From NCBI RefSeq assembly GCF_030272615.1, contig NC_081415.1, forward strand, positions 372,043,809 through 372,107,808: 64,000 nucleotides of DNA. The letters are read 5' to 3'. Both the position numbers and the translations under genes were made by a program. The notes beneath the pieces are model-generated. The model had not been told where the DNA came from and made no database searches. It worked only from the letters and a program-made list of their open reading frames with translations. This DNA is from Cryptomeria japonica. Taxonomy: Eukaryota > Streptophyta > Pinopsida > Cupressales > Cupressaceae. This document shows, one piece after another, positions 34,784 through 46,689 of this stretch; positions within the stretch are counted from its first letter, which is position 1; each line of letters starts with the position of its first letter.

Positions 34784-37700
34784 TTATGTATAAAACCGTT
34801 TGAGGTACATGTTGTTGATCGAATCTGCTAGCAGTTCTCCTTCTGAAGTAGCCAATTGATATGCCATGAACCCAAATATGGCAGTGATAACATATGGACC
34901 CAGCCAGTTTGATTCAAACTTTCCTTGATGTTCTATGTTTGGTTGGTTATGAGGATTCTGTCAAAGAACAAGATCACCTACCTCAAATGTGCGAGGTCTA
35001 ACTCGATGATTATAGCTTCTGCTCATGCACTGTTGATAGGCTTTGAGGTGATTGTATGCAGCTTGTCATTTCTCATCAAGTATCTCTAAGTCTTGAAGAT
35101 GTGAGACTTGGTATGCTTCGTCATCTATGAGATTATGCAAGGAAACCCATAGAGATGGTATCTCAACCTCAATAGGTAGGATGGCTTCTGCTCCATAGAC
35201 TAGTGAGTAGGGAGTTGTGCTTGTAGGGGTTCGAATGCTAGATCGATACACCCATAGTGCTAGATTTAATTGAACATGCCAATCACGCCTGACATCATTG
35301 ACTGTCTTCTTGAGGATTCTCAATATGTTCTTATTCAATGCTTCGGCCTGACCATTTCCTTGTGGATAATAGGGAGTGGAAAAGCGGTGTTGGATGTGAA
35401 ATTTCTCACAGAGTTCACGGAAATCCCAATTTTTGAAAGGAAGACCATTATCTGTGATGATGGGCATGGGTACACCATATCGGCAGATGATGTAATTAAG
35501 GGTGAATGAGGCAATCTGCTTGCCGGTGATTTGGGTAAGTGGAACAACTTCGATCCACTTTGTGAAGTATTTGGTAGCGGTAATAATGAATTTGTGGTTG
35601 TTGGATGAAGATGGATGAATCTTACCCACAAGGTCAAGTCCCCATTGACAAAAGGGCCATGGTGTTGTGATTGGTTGCAATTCCTATGCTGGTGCATGTA
35701 TCAGGTCTCCATGAATTTGGCATTTCTTGCATTTTCTGACAAAATAATAGGAGTCTTTTTCCATGGATGACCAATAGTATCCAGTGCGTATGATCTTCTT
35801 TGCTAGGGATGGGCCGCTTGTGTGAGTTCCACAAATTCCTTCATATACCTCTTCCAAGGCCTTTGTTATCTCATCCTGTTCCAAACATCAAAGGAGAGTA
35901 CCATCAAGACTACGTCGGTATAGGGTTTCAGCAATAATGGTATATTGAGCGGTTTGGCGAATGAAGGTTTTACGTTGGTTATTCGATTGGTTAGGAGGAA
36001 GTGTGTGATCACAGAGATAGGTGTAGAACTCACCATACCATGGGGATTCATAACCAAAAAAGTGATAGATCAGCTCAGATTTGGGGATATCATAAGCAGG
36101 AATCCAAAGATCTTCTACCAAGAACTCGTAGTGTGTTGATTCTAAGGAAGATCTAGGAGAGAAGCAATGGTAGCCATAGTGTCAGCAGCTCGATTTTGAT
36201 CTCTAGGTATCTGGTCAAAGGTGATAGTACTAAATGATGCCTTTAAACTATCCACCATTTGTTTGTACGACATGAGTTTGTCATCCTTCGTCTGATATTC
36301 ACCTGTTACTTGGCGGATGATTAGTTGGGAGTCGCCATAGATCTGTAACTCTTTCAATTTTCATTGTATGGCTAGTCTAAGTCCTATGATCAAGGCCTCA
36401 TACTCAGCTATGTTGTTTGTGCATGGAAATGTGAGCCTGTAAGACTTCAGGATGCTATCACCTTGAGGTGTGATAAACAAAATGCCTGCCCCCGAGCCAT
36501 GCCTAGTGTATGAACCATCAAAGTATAGTTTCCATGGTTGTGCTGCTGTGATCATGAATATCTCTTCATCTGGAAAATTGGAAATGAGAGGATGATCGCC
36601 TATGAGTGGTGCATCGGCCAACTGATCTGCAATAACTTGACTCTTGATAGCCTTATGATCCACATACTTGATGTCAAATTAACTGAGAATCATCACCCAT
36701 TTGGCCAAGCGGCCTGTCAATGCTACTTTGCTGAGTAAGTACTTTAGTGGATTGATTTTGGCAATGAGTTGTACTTTATGTGTTAATAGATAGTGCCTCA
36801 GTTTAGTGGCTGCCAAGATTACTACCAAGCAAGCTCGCTCAATAGGTGTGTAATTGAGTTCATAGCCGACCAGTGTGCGAGAGATGTAGTAAACAAGACA
36901 CTCTTTCCCTTCTGAATTGTGTTGAGCCAGTAGCACTCCCAATGCTGTATGAGTTGCTGAAATATAGAGCAATAGAGGTCTACTCAGATCTGGTGGGTTC
37001 AGCAATGGTGTATTCATGAGATAGTCTTTAAGCATCTGGAATGCTTGCTGGCATTTGGTATCACATTGAAAGTGGTTGTTCTTGTGCAATAAGTGTGTAA
37101 AGGAGTGACACTTATCTGCCAGTTGTGCAGTGAATCTTTGGATGGATTGTAGTTGCCCTTGTAATGTCCTTAGCTGATTGATGTTGCATGGAGATGGCAT
37201 GTCCATGATTGCTTTGACCTTTGCAGGATCGACCTTAACGCCTTTGCTTGAGACAATGCATCTTAGAATCTTCCCTAAGGTTACTCCAAAGACACATTTC
37301 TTTAGGTTGAGGCGAACATGATATTGTTCCAGTCTATCAAAGATTTTCCCTAATATGTCTAGACGACCCTCTTGTGAGTGATTTTGCCAATAAGTCATTA
37401 ACATAATCTTCCATTATGGTATGCATCATATCATGAAATATGGTGGTCATTGCTCATTGATAGGTTTCTCCTGCATTCTTTAGACCAAAAGGCATTACAT
37501 TCCAACAGTATGTTCCCCATGGAAATGTGAAGGTTGTCTTATGTTGATCCTCTAGTGCGATCTTTATCTGATTGTACCCTGAAAAGCCATCCATGAGTGA
37601 AAGCATGGCATGTCCTACTGTTAGGTCCACTATTATGTCGGTGTTGGGTAGGGGGAAATCATCTTTAGGACATGACTTGCTCAGATCTCTAATGTCAGTA

Positions 37701-40700
37701 CAGATATGGATGACCCCATTTGGTTTACTGATAGGCACAATGTTGGAGATCCAATCTGCATAATCAATTGGTCTAAAAAAACCAACATCTAGGAGTTTCT
37801 TAAGTTCTTCTTTGACTAATACTACAATCTGGGGATGCATCTTGCGAAGTTTCTGCTTGATAGGCTTAGCTCCTTCTGCTACGGTGAGGTGATGCATGAC
37901 TAAATCAGGATCAAGACTAGGCATGTCTGCATATGACCATGCAAAGTTGATCTGACACTTTTTGAAGAATTCGACCAACTTAGGTTCCTCTGGAGTTAAA
38001 AGAGATGCCAGATGTATGAGGTGAGGAGTCTTAGAAGTCCCCACGTTGTATTATTTTATTTCCTAAGTGAGAATCATTGATCGTTCCTGCTATGTACTAG
38101 AGGGGAGAATGTCAAACCTTTCATCCTCAGGTGCCTCGGAGAGGTTTTCACCATTGGATACACTCTTTCTTTTTACTTTTGTGGGATCAAACAGTGCCAC
38201 GGTGTGGCTTTCACTGGAAGATCCATGTTTTATATTGTTGCAACTGAAAGGTTTGGCATCTTCCCCAAAGTATGCTACACTATTAAGTTCTATGGTGAAT
38301 CCATCTTTGTGATCCTCGCTTGGTATGTTATCCCATAGTTCCAAAAAGTCAATGATCACCTCATCATTTTGGAAGTGATCAAGGCATGGGGGATTAGATT
38401 GGTTCCATTCGATGAGTTCAAGATGGATAATGGGCATTACCTCATCAATTAGGTTAAGGTCATTAGATGTGTCAGTAAGGTTCAAGATGTTGTGGTGAAG
38501 GTTGTTGATGGCACTCTCCCTGTCAGAATCTAGCGTAGGATGTGAAGTAGGGTCTGTGGAAGGTGTTTCCAGTTGAGGAACCCAAGAGGTTTTAATCTAC
38601 ACTTTTCCATAAACAGGGATTTCTTTGTGAGGTGAAGGGGGTGATGCGTCTTCCTCATCTGAAGTATTTAGATGTACTGAATCAAATTCCCACTCATGTG
38701 AGTCAGTCTCTGAGTTGCTTTCCAAGATCTGGTTGTTATACCATACTGGGATATCCTTTGAGTTAAACACTGCAGGTGTGATCGGCTGATGTACCATTTT
38801 AGATGAAATGATCAGTGCTACAAGAAGGATTATAGGGATCAGTGAATCCGATATGGGGAGTATCAGTGTTGCTGACTCTGCTACTTCTGTTGGAGTTGCT
38901 AGTGTTGTTGATACTACTGGGAATTTTGATATAGTTGTTGCTACTAATGGTGCTATTGATGTTATTGTTGTTGCTGATCGGGTTGCTTGTTTGATGGGTG
39001 GGATGATTGGTGTTGTGGATGGTTTTGCTGGGATTTTTAGCCTCAATGGGGTAGTTGCTATGGTGTGTGGTGCTGCTGATATAATTAAAGGTGACCTCTT
39101 TATGGTTGTAGTAGGCTGATATAGAGGTTTGTTGGGTTTCCCTTTGAATCTAAGCTTAGGAAGGATCTCCTTTTGAAAGCCTAATCCTGTTTTATCTTTG
39201 GGCTTTAATTTTGGCTGTATCGGCTCATGTTGCCCTTGCTTGCAAGTGCCCAAAGCACTTCGACCATCATAACCCATTCTTTGCATAATGAAAAGGCCTT
39301 TTCCATATTAATCTGTGGGAAGCTTATCTTGTGGGATATTCGTGGTGATAGGATCTTTATAGATCCATTATGCTAAGTCCTCATCTCTGGTCTCTTCTTC
39401 TTGACTCTTTCCAAGGATGAAAGGTGTCAAAGTGCATGTTGGCTTGACCAGTGATGTATGAAGTAAATTTTGAGGTTTACCATGAGTTCTAGGAGAAGTA
39501 GGCATTTGTCTAACACAAAAGAGTTGGCTGAGATTATAATCCCTAGGACCTTCCTCTGCTATTTTCATCTTGAGCTTCTCTTTCTTGGGTATAGTGGTGT
39601 TTGAACTGGAAAGAGAGGTTGGACTTACATATGAGGTGGATGAGATGGCTTCTCTATTTTTGGGAATAGTAATCTCTGGTTGATGATTTATATTGTGACA
39701 ATATGCAAAAGGATTTGCATCTCCCAGAATTGTAATTTCTACACTGTTATGAGGAAACTTGATACACTGATGGTAGGTGGATGGAACGACTTGCATGACG
39801 TGTATCCAAGGTCTTCCTAACAACAAATTATCCAAAACTTGGCATATGATATGCTTCACCACTGGGCCCACTCGGATTGGTAGCACAACTTCTCCTTTGG
39901 ATGAACGCTCTGCATCATCATAGGCTTTGATTGTTATCTTTTTGCAGGGATCCACTGATTCAATTACATATCCCAATGTTGTGACCAATTGTAGTGTACA
40001 AATATCTAAGCCTACCCCATTATCAATCAAGACTCGCTTGATTCGGTGTTGGTTGATGAGTCCTTCAATATGGAGTGAGGTGTTATGAGGTTGCTGGAAG
40101 GATGTATTGTCACTTTCAGAGAAAATGAGACATGGTGATGACCTCAGATTACCAACCATAGCTTGAAATTGATCTGTATTTAAATTTGTAGGGACTAACG
40201 CCTCTTAGAGAGCTTGATCCAAGATTGTTTTATGAGATGGGGATAGGTGCAATAACTCTAAGATAGATATAAATGCAAGCGTCTTATCTAACTGTTCCAC
40301 AAGGTTGTACTACTTTGGGATTGAGGTGGTGCCTTGTGGAGCTGCTTTGATGGTGATCTTGATATGCCGCATAACAACATTACAAGTAGAGCTTGGATTT
40401 TTTATGGTAATGGTTGCAATTTTTTCATCGATATCATATAGGTGATTCATAGTGTAATTATAAGCAGCTCATGTATAATCATTGGTATCTATGTTTCATC
40501 CTGACGTGCAAGGACCCCTTTGATCTTGTGATGGAAGTGGATTTTTAAACATAAGATGATCATTGTTGGTAGTTTTTGGGTCATGGCCTTGAATTTCAAT
40601 CTGTCCTCGGTCAATAAGATCCTGAACAAGATGTTTCAATCTATGACAATTACTTGTTTTGTGCCCTTTCCCTTGATGGAATTCGCAATGTTCATTATCC

Positions 40701-42041
40701 CTCCACCATGGAGGTTTGACCTGAGGTTCGTAATTAGAGGTCTTGGGTAAGGTCACTAGATTTGACGAGACCAATTGATGTAACACTATTTCAATAGGTT
40801 CCCCTAAGGGAGTGTATGTACATTTTGGTTTATAATTCTGTTGTCTTTGCCTTGGTTCTTCTTGCTGGACATTGCGTCCTTGATTTGGTGGGGGAGGAAC
40901 CATGTTGGTATTAGGAGGGGGTTTTTTCCCCATAAATTGGACCACGGGTTATGCACTCTTGATGGTTCTTGCATCTACAACCCCATCATTGACGATGTTT
41001 TTGTTTTTATTCCAGAAGTTAGGTTTATCACTGTTGAAGCATGAGCGAGGGGCATCTTTGGGTTCATTGTATATTTTGATAAGCCCCTTTTTGATGAGGG
41101 CCCATTCACATTTTAAACCCTGTGTGATCATGTCATTAAAAGACTCTGTGCCTTTCATGTCTAAATGAAATTCCATTTCTTCATTGAAGTTGGAAATTAC
41201 TGTTTCCACTAGCTCTTTTTCAGATAGCTGAAGAGAATGTCTGCTAGAAATTTGTCTCCATCATTGTAGGAAAGCTAAAAATAACTCCCCTAGTTGTTTC
41301 TTGGTGTTGCATAGGTCTGCCATGGTGACATCGCACTCTATGTTATGAGAATAATGTGCAATGAACTTCTAGACCAGTTCTTCAAACGTCCTAATGTCAT
41401 CCATGAGTCCGGAAAACCATTGCGTGGTTGTCCCTGCCAAACTCTGAGGAAAAAGACGCATTAGGTATGTGTCTTCATATGCCACTTCTAGGCAAGCAGA
41501 GTGAAATTATCTAACATGATCCTGAGGGTCTCCTTTTCCTCGATATTTTTCGAACTTAGGTGTTTCAAACCCTCATGGAAAAGGTGGCATATGTAGAGTC
41601 CTATCAAAGGGATAGGGACAAATATCATTAAGTGAAAATTGGTTTTTTTTCACACCATTGTGGAATTGTTGGGCGAGATTTTCAACTTGTTGCCGCAACA
41701 TGTCAATGTCATTTGGAGGTGGCGGAGGTGGGGGATTTCCTTGATGAAGGTTGTATTTGATGTGATCTCGACCTCTTCCATCTTGATTATAAATTAGAGG
41801 GTAATTTGGTTCCCTCTTGGGCAAGTCTTAAAAAGTGAGCATCAGCGTTGCTCCTGAGGATTTTGTCAAAAAGTCGATTGAAGAGGGGGTTGTGTTGTGC
41901 TCTTTTGATTGCTTCAGGAGTGGGAGTATGAGGATTTTCATCATTTGCATTTCCTCCAAGAGCTTCTTCGAATTCATTGAGATTTTCCTCTTCTTCCTCT
42001 TCAATTTCTTGTTGTCTAGTCCTTGATCTGGTTTGAACCAT
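34784..42041 (-). pseudogene. Tat-type Ty3/gypsy gag-pol of element E2
   Basis: Minus-strand polyprotein starting MVQTRSRTRQQ at 42041 and ending LKRFYT at 34784. Gag: KFEKYRGKGDPQDHVR...LFPQSLAGTTTQWF near 41550-41400, and zinc knuckle CEFHQGKGHKTSNC near 40690-40650. Protease RVLIDNGVGLDIC and LLLGRPWIH near 40050-39800. G-patch MQRMGYDGRSALG...KTGLGF near 39285-39170. Reverse transcriptase CTDIRDLSK, LMDGFSGYNQI, MPFGLKNAGETYQ; the active site is YVND, not YVDD (Asn codon 37397-37399). RNase H near 37080-36680, a second archaeal-type RNase H (LYFDGSYTRHGSGAG) near 36520, and integrase (WGLDLVGKI, TDNGLPF, GNGQAEALN) at 35900-35300. Frameshifts near 41820, 37375 and 36140, and stops including TGA for the Arg of YQRAM, make it inactive. 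The two RNase H domains mark the Tat lineage. Confidence 0.92.
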
Positions 42042-44999
42042 TTTGTTTGAAAGTTTTTGTTGAAGTTTGATGAAAATGATGATGAGTTGATGATGAAATG
42101 AGAGATAAATGTGTGGTGAAGTGTTTAGCATATGGATCTCTAACACTAAAGGTAGATGTTACCAAAGTCCTTCTATGAATTTCTTGTTGTGTTTGTTGAC
42201 AATGTTTGATATGATAAGGTTTAGAGAGGCCTGAGATGTGTTACAGACCCAACTACCTAGTAATGAGAGGATGCACTCATAGACTAGTTTTAACCTGCGT
42301 AGAAATGTCTCTTAGGATGAGTTTACCCTAGATGTAGAGACACTCTAAAAAGTGATGTGTTGTGTTTGATTCAAAAAATTACGAAAAAGAACCTAGGACA
42401 AGACCTCTTTATGCTTTAAGTGTTGAAATGGATTGATGATGTGTGAAATGTGAGAATGGATGGAATGTTAACTTCAATAGAAACTTTGTGTCACAAATGG
42501 GACAAATTCTTCCTCTTATTGTTCGAGGGTTGGTGGTTCTTCCCTACCTGATTTATGTGTGATGCAAATGTCTGGAAAGAAGGTAGGATTGATTTTGCCT
42601 CCCTTGTTTTGATGATAGCTCAAAGCTCTATATTGAGTAAAAGCTCTGTGGTTTAAAGACTCTTGATCAAATTCGTTAGATTTTCCTTGAAGATATAGAT
42701 GCATGTGACATAAGAAGGTTCTATGTGAGACAAATATTTATCTATTGAGATAGAAAAATCTCCTTTTTTTGATGAAAGCCTTTGAGCTCAATGGTCTTTC
42801 CTTCAAGTTTATATTTTGATGAAGATTCTTCCTTCTCAAAATATGAAGAATGGTGATATAGTTTGATACTTTGTTGTTGCACTTTGTTTTTTGATCTTTG
42901 TTGGTATTTGAAAATGTTTGTGTTGGATGAATACTTGTTTTGGAATTGATTTTTGATTTTTCTTTGACAAGAAAACAAAGAAAGCATACAAACACAAGAA
43001 TGTTGCCTCAAAAGGCACAAATAAGTGTGGGTCTAAATCAATCCAATCTTTGGAATTTTTGACCCTTTTTCCAAATGTTTTTGAGTATGTTTTTACAAAT
43101 ATCCTGAAGTCGGCTCAGTTTATCACTGGTCTTGACATAAAATGAAGACACTTCAAACACACTTTATCCCTAAGGTCAAATAGCTAGTTGCGATAATTTC
43201 AGCCCACATCTTGATATTTCTTCAACTTTGGTACTACATACCTTATGAATATTGCCATGATAGGTAAGGATGTGATATACTAAGTCTTACATGAGCATAA
43301 CAAATAGATGATCACTATGATGGGGGAGTCACCACTTTTATAAAGCTACAAGTAGACTTTCAAAAAGCTATGTTTCTACTCAAGGAAATATGTATGGTGA
43401 GTATCTTGGGAGCAAAACCTTCTATGCTCTTGCACTGAATTTATCACAAATATCCTCAATCAATAGAATGGGTGGGCTACTACATAAAGGTGTTTAGTAA
43501 TTTTTGATGTCTTTGGAAATAAGTTCATTCTGCAGTGACTCACTTAAGAGCCTTGTAACTTGTGGTGGGGACCATTTGTCCTTTTAGCAAGTTACACTGT
43601 AGGAACAACTATACCCAAGGATACAACTTTCGCTCACACCTGATTTCTATAGCAGCTCAAAGGATTTACTATGCGAGGTTGTTTCCAAGAGTGATGAATT
43701 AATTAAATGTTGGCTAGTGGATTTTTAATCAAATAAATAGAAAATATTCATTAATTAAATTGGACAGATTTATGTGACTACACAAGGGTTATAGGAAATG
43801 GAGCATACAATTTGGCTACCATGGAGGGAGATCCACTCCCTGACCCTATGAACAACATGCACCTTAAATTATATTATATCTAAGGGTTGGGTTAGTTTAG
43901 GTTTTTCTTTCCGCATTACATCTCATTTTCTTCAAAGCATTGCATCACATATAGTTTCTTTTTCAAATGCATCACATTCATAAAATTTTTGCATTGGCAT
44001 ATATCAACATCAATAAAACAAGGCAATCGTCCAAGTTTATCACCTGTTTGCATTCAAGAGAAATAAGAGTCGTCTCATTTTTTAGATATTTAGACATGAA
44101 GTCTTTGAGATCCTAAGGTCATACATTTTCAAAATTACCCCGTGACAATGCTTTACTTATGGTTGGGTATTGATTTCACTATTTGAGACTTGTTAACCCA
44201 AAATCTATCAATTTCTATATCTCAAACACATTAAAAAAAACTCTAATTCATTCGAGACACCTAGTTGATCATATGACCAGTGAGAGATCTAAAATTTTAC
44301 TTCAACGCTGATGTAATTGTCACACCCAAGTAGGTTTCATTACTTACAAGTCAAGGCAAGAAAATAAAAAGAAACAGTGATATGCCAAATATTCATCTCA
44401 AGGCAAAAGAGAAATGATATATAACTGAAATATCGCGCATATAAAGTCTGACAAAAAAACTTGACTATGGGAACATGAGAGTAACTCCATCAGGGCTATG
44501 AACGACTGTCGACAACAGAGTAATATTCGAGAAATTACAGACTATAACCTTGTCGGAGCTCTAAAAGCTTGTTGGCAGCGAGGTTCTATTTGGGATCCTT
44601 TTGAAGTTAGGATAATTCATGGAGCTAGTCATATAGGATGCTAAGGATCTTTAGTGAGCACAAGAGCAGGAATTAATTCATTTGCACACACATGGGCAAA
44701 AGAAGATCAAAGTTTCAAGAACCAATGGGGAATTTTTCCGCGTCTCCATTTGTAAATCCTAGTCACTAAGTGTGTTAATTTGGATGTTCCAAGGGACCTT
44801 AAGGATTGATTGACCGCTTATCTATGAAATGTTTTGCACCTCCAATTCAATTGGTGTATTACAAAATGCTAAACAAACACAGTCATCCTTGTTCGAATAG
44901 GAAATGCATCTTCATCATGCATATTGCATTAACATAGGTCATGTCAAAAATTCATTGTCTCCACATGCATTTTGCAGATCATCATGTCATATAGGTTTG
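42042..44999. other. Leader of E2 and unresolved repeats
   Basis: The first kilobase is probably the untranslated leader of E2. Overlapping minus ORFs of 60-92 codons at 42736-43020 look like chance frames in AT-rich DNA. The remaining sequence has no recognisable gene and should contain the junction between E2 and the truncated E3. Confidence 0.4.
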
Positions 45000-45480
45000 C
45001 ACACTGGGGGCATAACTGAAAAAATCCCAAAAAATTGTAAAAAGCTATGAAAAAAACCATAAAAATCATATAAAGTCTTGAAAAATTCATAAAAACCATA
45101 TAAAGTCCTGAAAAATTCCTAAAAAGCATATACTATCCTAACAAAAAAATCCAAAAATAGTGAAAAACAAAAAAATTCAAAAATAGTGAAAAACAAAAAA
45201 ATTCAAAAACAGTGAAAAACGAAAAATCCAAAAATAGTGGAAAACAAAAAATCTAAAAACAATGAAAATAATAAAATCCAAAAACAATAAAAAATACCAA
45301 AAACATCATATAATGTCTTGAAAAAATCAATCCAAAAACAATGAAACAAAAAAAACCAAAAACATTAAAAAAAAGTCCTAAAAAAACCATAAAACATCAT
45401 ATAAAGTCCTGAAAAAATCAACCAAAAACATTCAAATATTAATCCACAAAATCCCAAAAACAATAAAAAAATCAATCAAA
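45000..45480. repeat. A-rich short-unit repeats
   Basis: Irregular tandem words such as CCTGAAAAATTC, ATATAAAGTCCTGAAAAA and AGTGAAAAACAAAAAAATTC repeat many times. The same type of sequence, reverse-complemented, is found at 34250-34370 beside E2, so it belongs to the 3' region of these elements. Confidence 0.7.
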
Positions 45481-45829
45481 AAACTTGCAATAAAATGTCT
45501 TGCAAGAATCAAATACCCTAGCAGATATCTAGCAAATGCTTCACACGAACTTAACAAAGGATACAACTATCCAGTCAAACATCTGCAATCAACTGATCAA
45601 ACTGTCTTATCAATCGTATCATATCCATATCAAGTGATCATTATCTTGTCTTAAACAGGAACGGATACACTCAAAATCAGACAGGTCAGTCTTAAACGAG
45701 GTCGACAACTTTCTGAGATCAGACATTATCAACTATCACATCAAGCAACTAAGAACAAAGGCACAAGATCGGTATAGTTGTTGAATTTTGTCCGAGTTGG
45801 TCTTTATCTTTTATCATTGGCGACAGATC

Positions 45830-46035
45830 GTGTTCCTATGCTACTCAAGGATGTCCACAAGTGACTAGAGGAGCCATGATGGGTATTATCTTTTTCTTTG
45901 TTTATTGTTTGTAGTGTGAACCAATGAAGTTCTAGGGAAATTACTCTAGTTGGTGCCTGTGATAGGAGCATTCAGCTTGTGAATGTCACACATACCTCGA
46001 CCCCTAGATTATTTCCCAGAATGGAGGGTTTCACT
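45830..46035 (+). repeat. Inverted-repeat block shared with E2
   Basis: Partner of 33770-34010 in opposite orientation. It lies on the 3' side of the PMD gene in both elements. Confidence 0.75.
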
Positions 46036-46689
46036 CCTTGTCTGCTATGTGTTTATTTCTTCAATGAGATATCTTTACATCTTGGTTCCTTATACCCTGA
46101 TGTGCTAAGCTCCATTGTTCAATAATAAGGCTTAGTGATGAATATATATTGCACAATAAATAATGACATAGGTTCGTGAATCAATCATTCTCATTCTCAT
46201 CTCATCTGTTTATTGATAGTTTGCTGATTTCTCATATCTTTCTAAATCATTTTTTGTCATCTAACATTATTCTTTCATCAATCTCTTCTTTCTTTCATCT
46301 TACTAACATTTATTCAAGGTACATCTGAGTTAAAATAATATTCTGGCATTATCATACAAAAACATAAGTTGCATCCATATAGTTTTAAGTTGCATTCATA
46401 TAGTTTAAATTCCATTTCTATAGTATTAATTGCATTCATATCATATATCATGTAGAAATCATTAAACCATTCATTAATCATCACATTATAAATCATGTAG
46501 AAACCATTGCATTCATAAACAATCATTTATAAATCATATAGACATGCATCACATAACACATAGTATCATACAACATACATGGAAAACAAAGCATAGTAGA
46601 TCATCGCCAAAAAATTGCATATTATATATATAACTCAAAAATGGTAATGTGTCCGAATACAATAATCATAAAATAGGCCCGAAGGCTTA

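Larger units (their letters stand above)
30590..42500 (-). mobile_element. Element E2: Tat-type LTR retrotransposon, LTRs not resolved
   Basis: Groups the minus-strand gag-pol (34784-42041) with its downstream region bearing the plus-strand PMD gene. No confident LTR pair, PBS or target duplication was found. A TTAATTAA-rich patch near 43690-43760 resembles, in reverse complement, the LTR beginning at 49494, so a degraded 5' LTR may lie there. Limits are approximate. Confidence 0.55.

Noticed and set aside
42736-43020. Overlapping minus ORFs of 60-92 codons near the E2 leader
   Set aside because: Three overlapping frames in AT-rich sequence, none with recognisable domains or a counterpart in E1.
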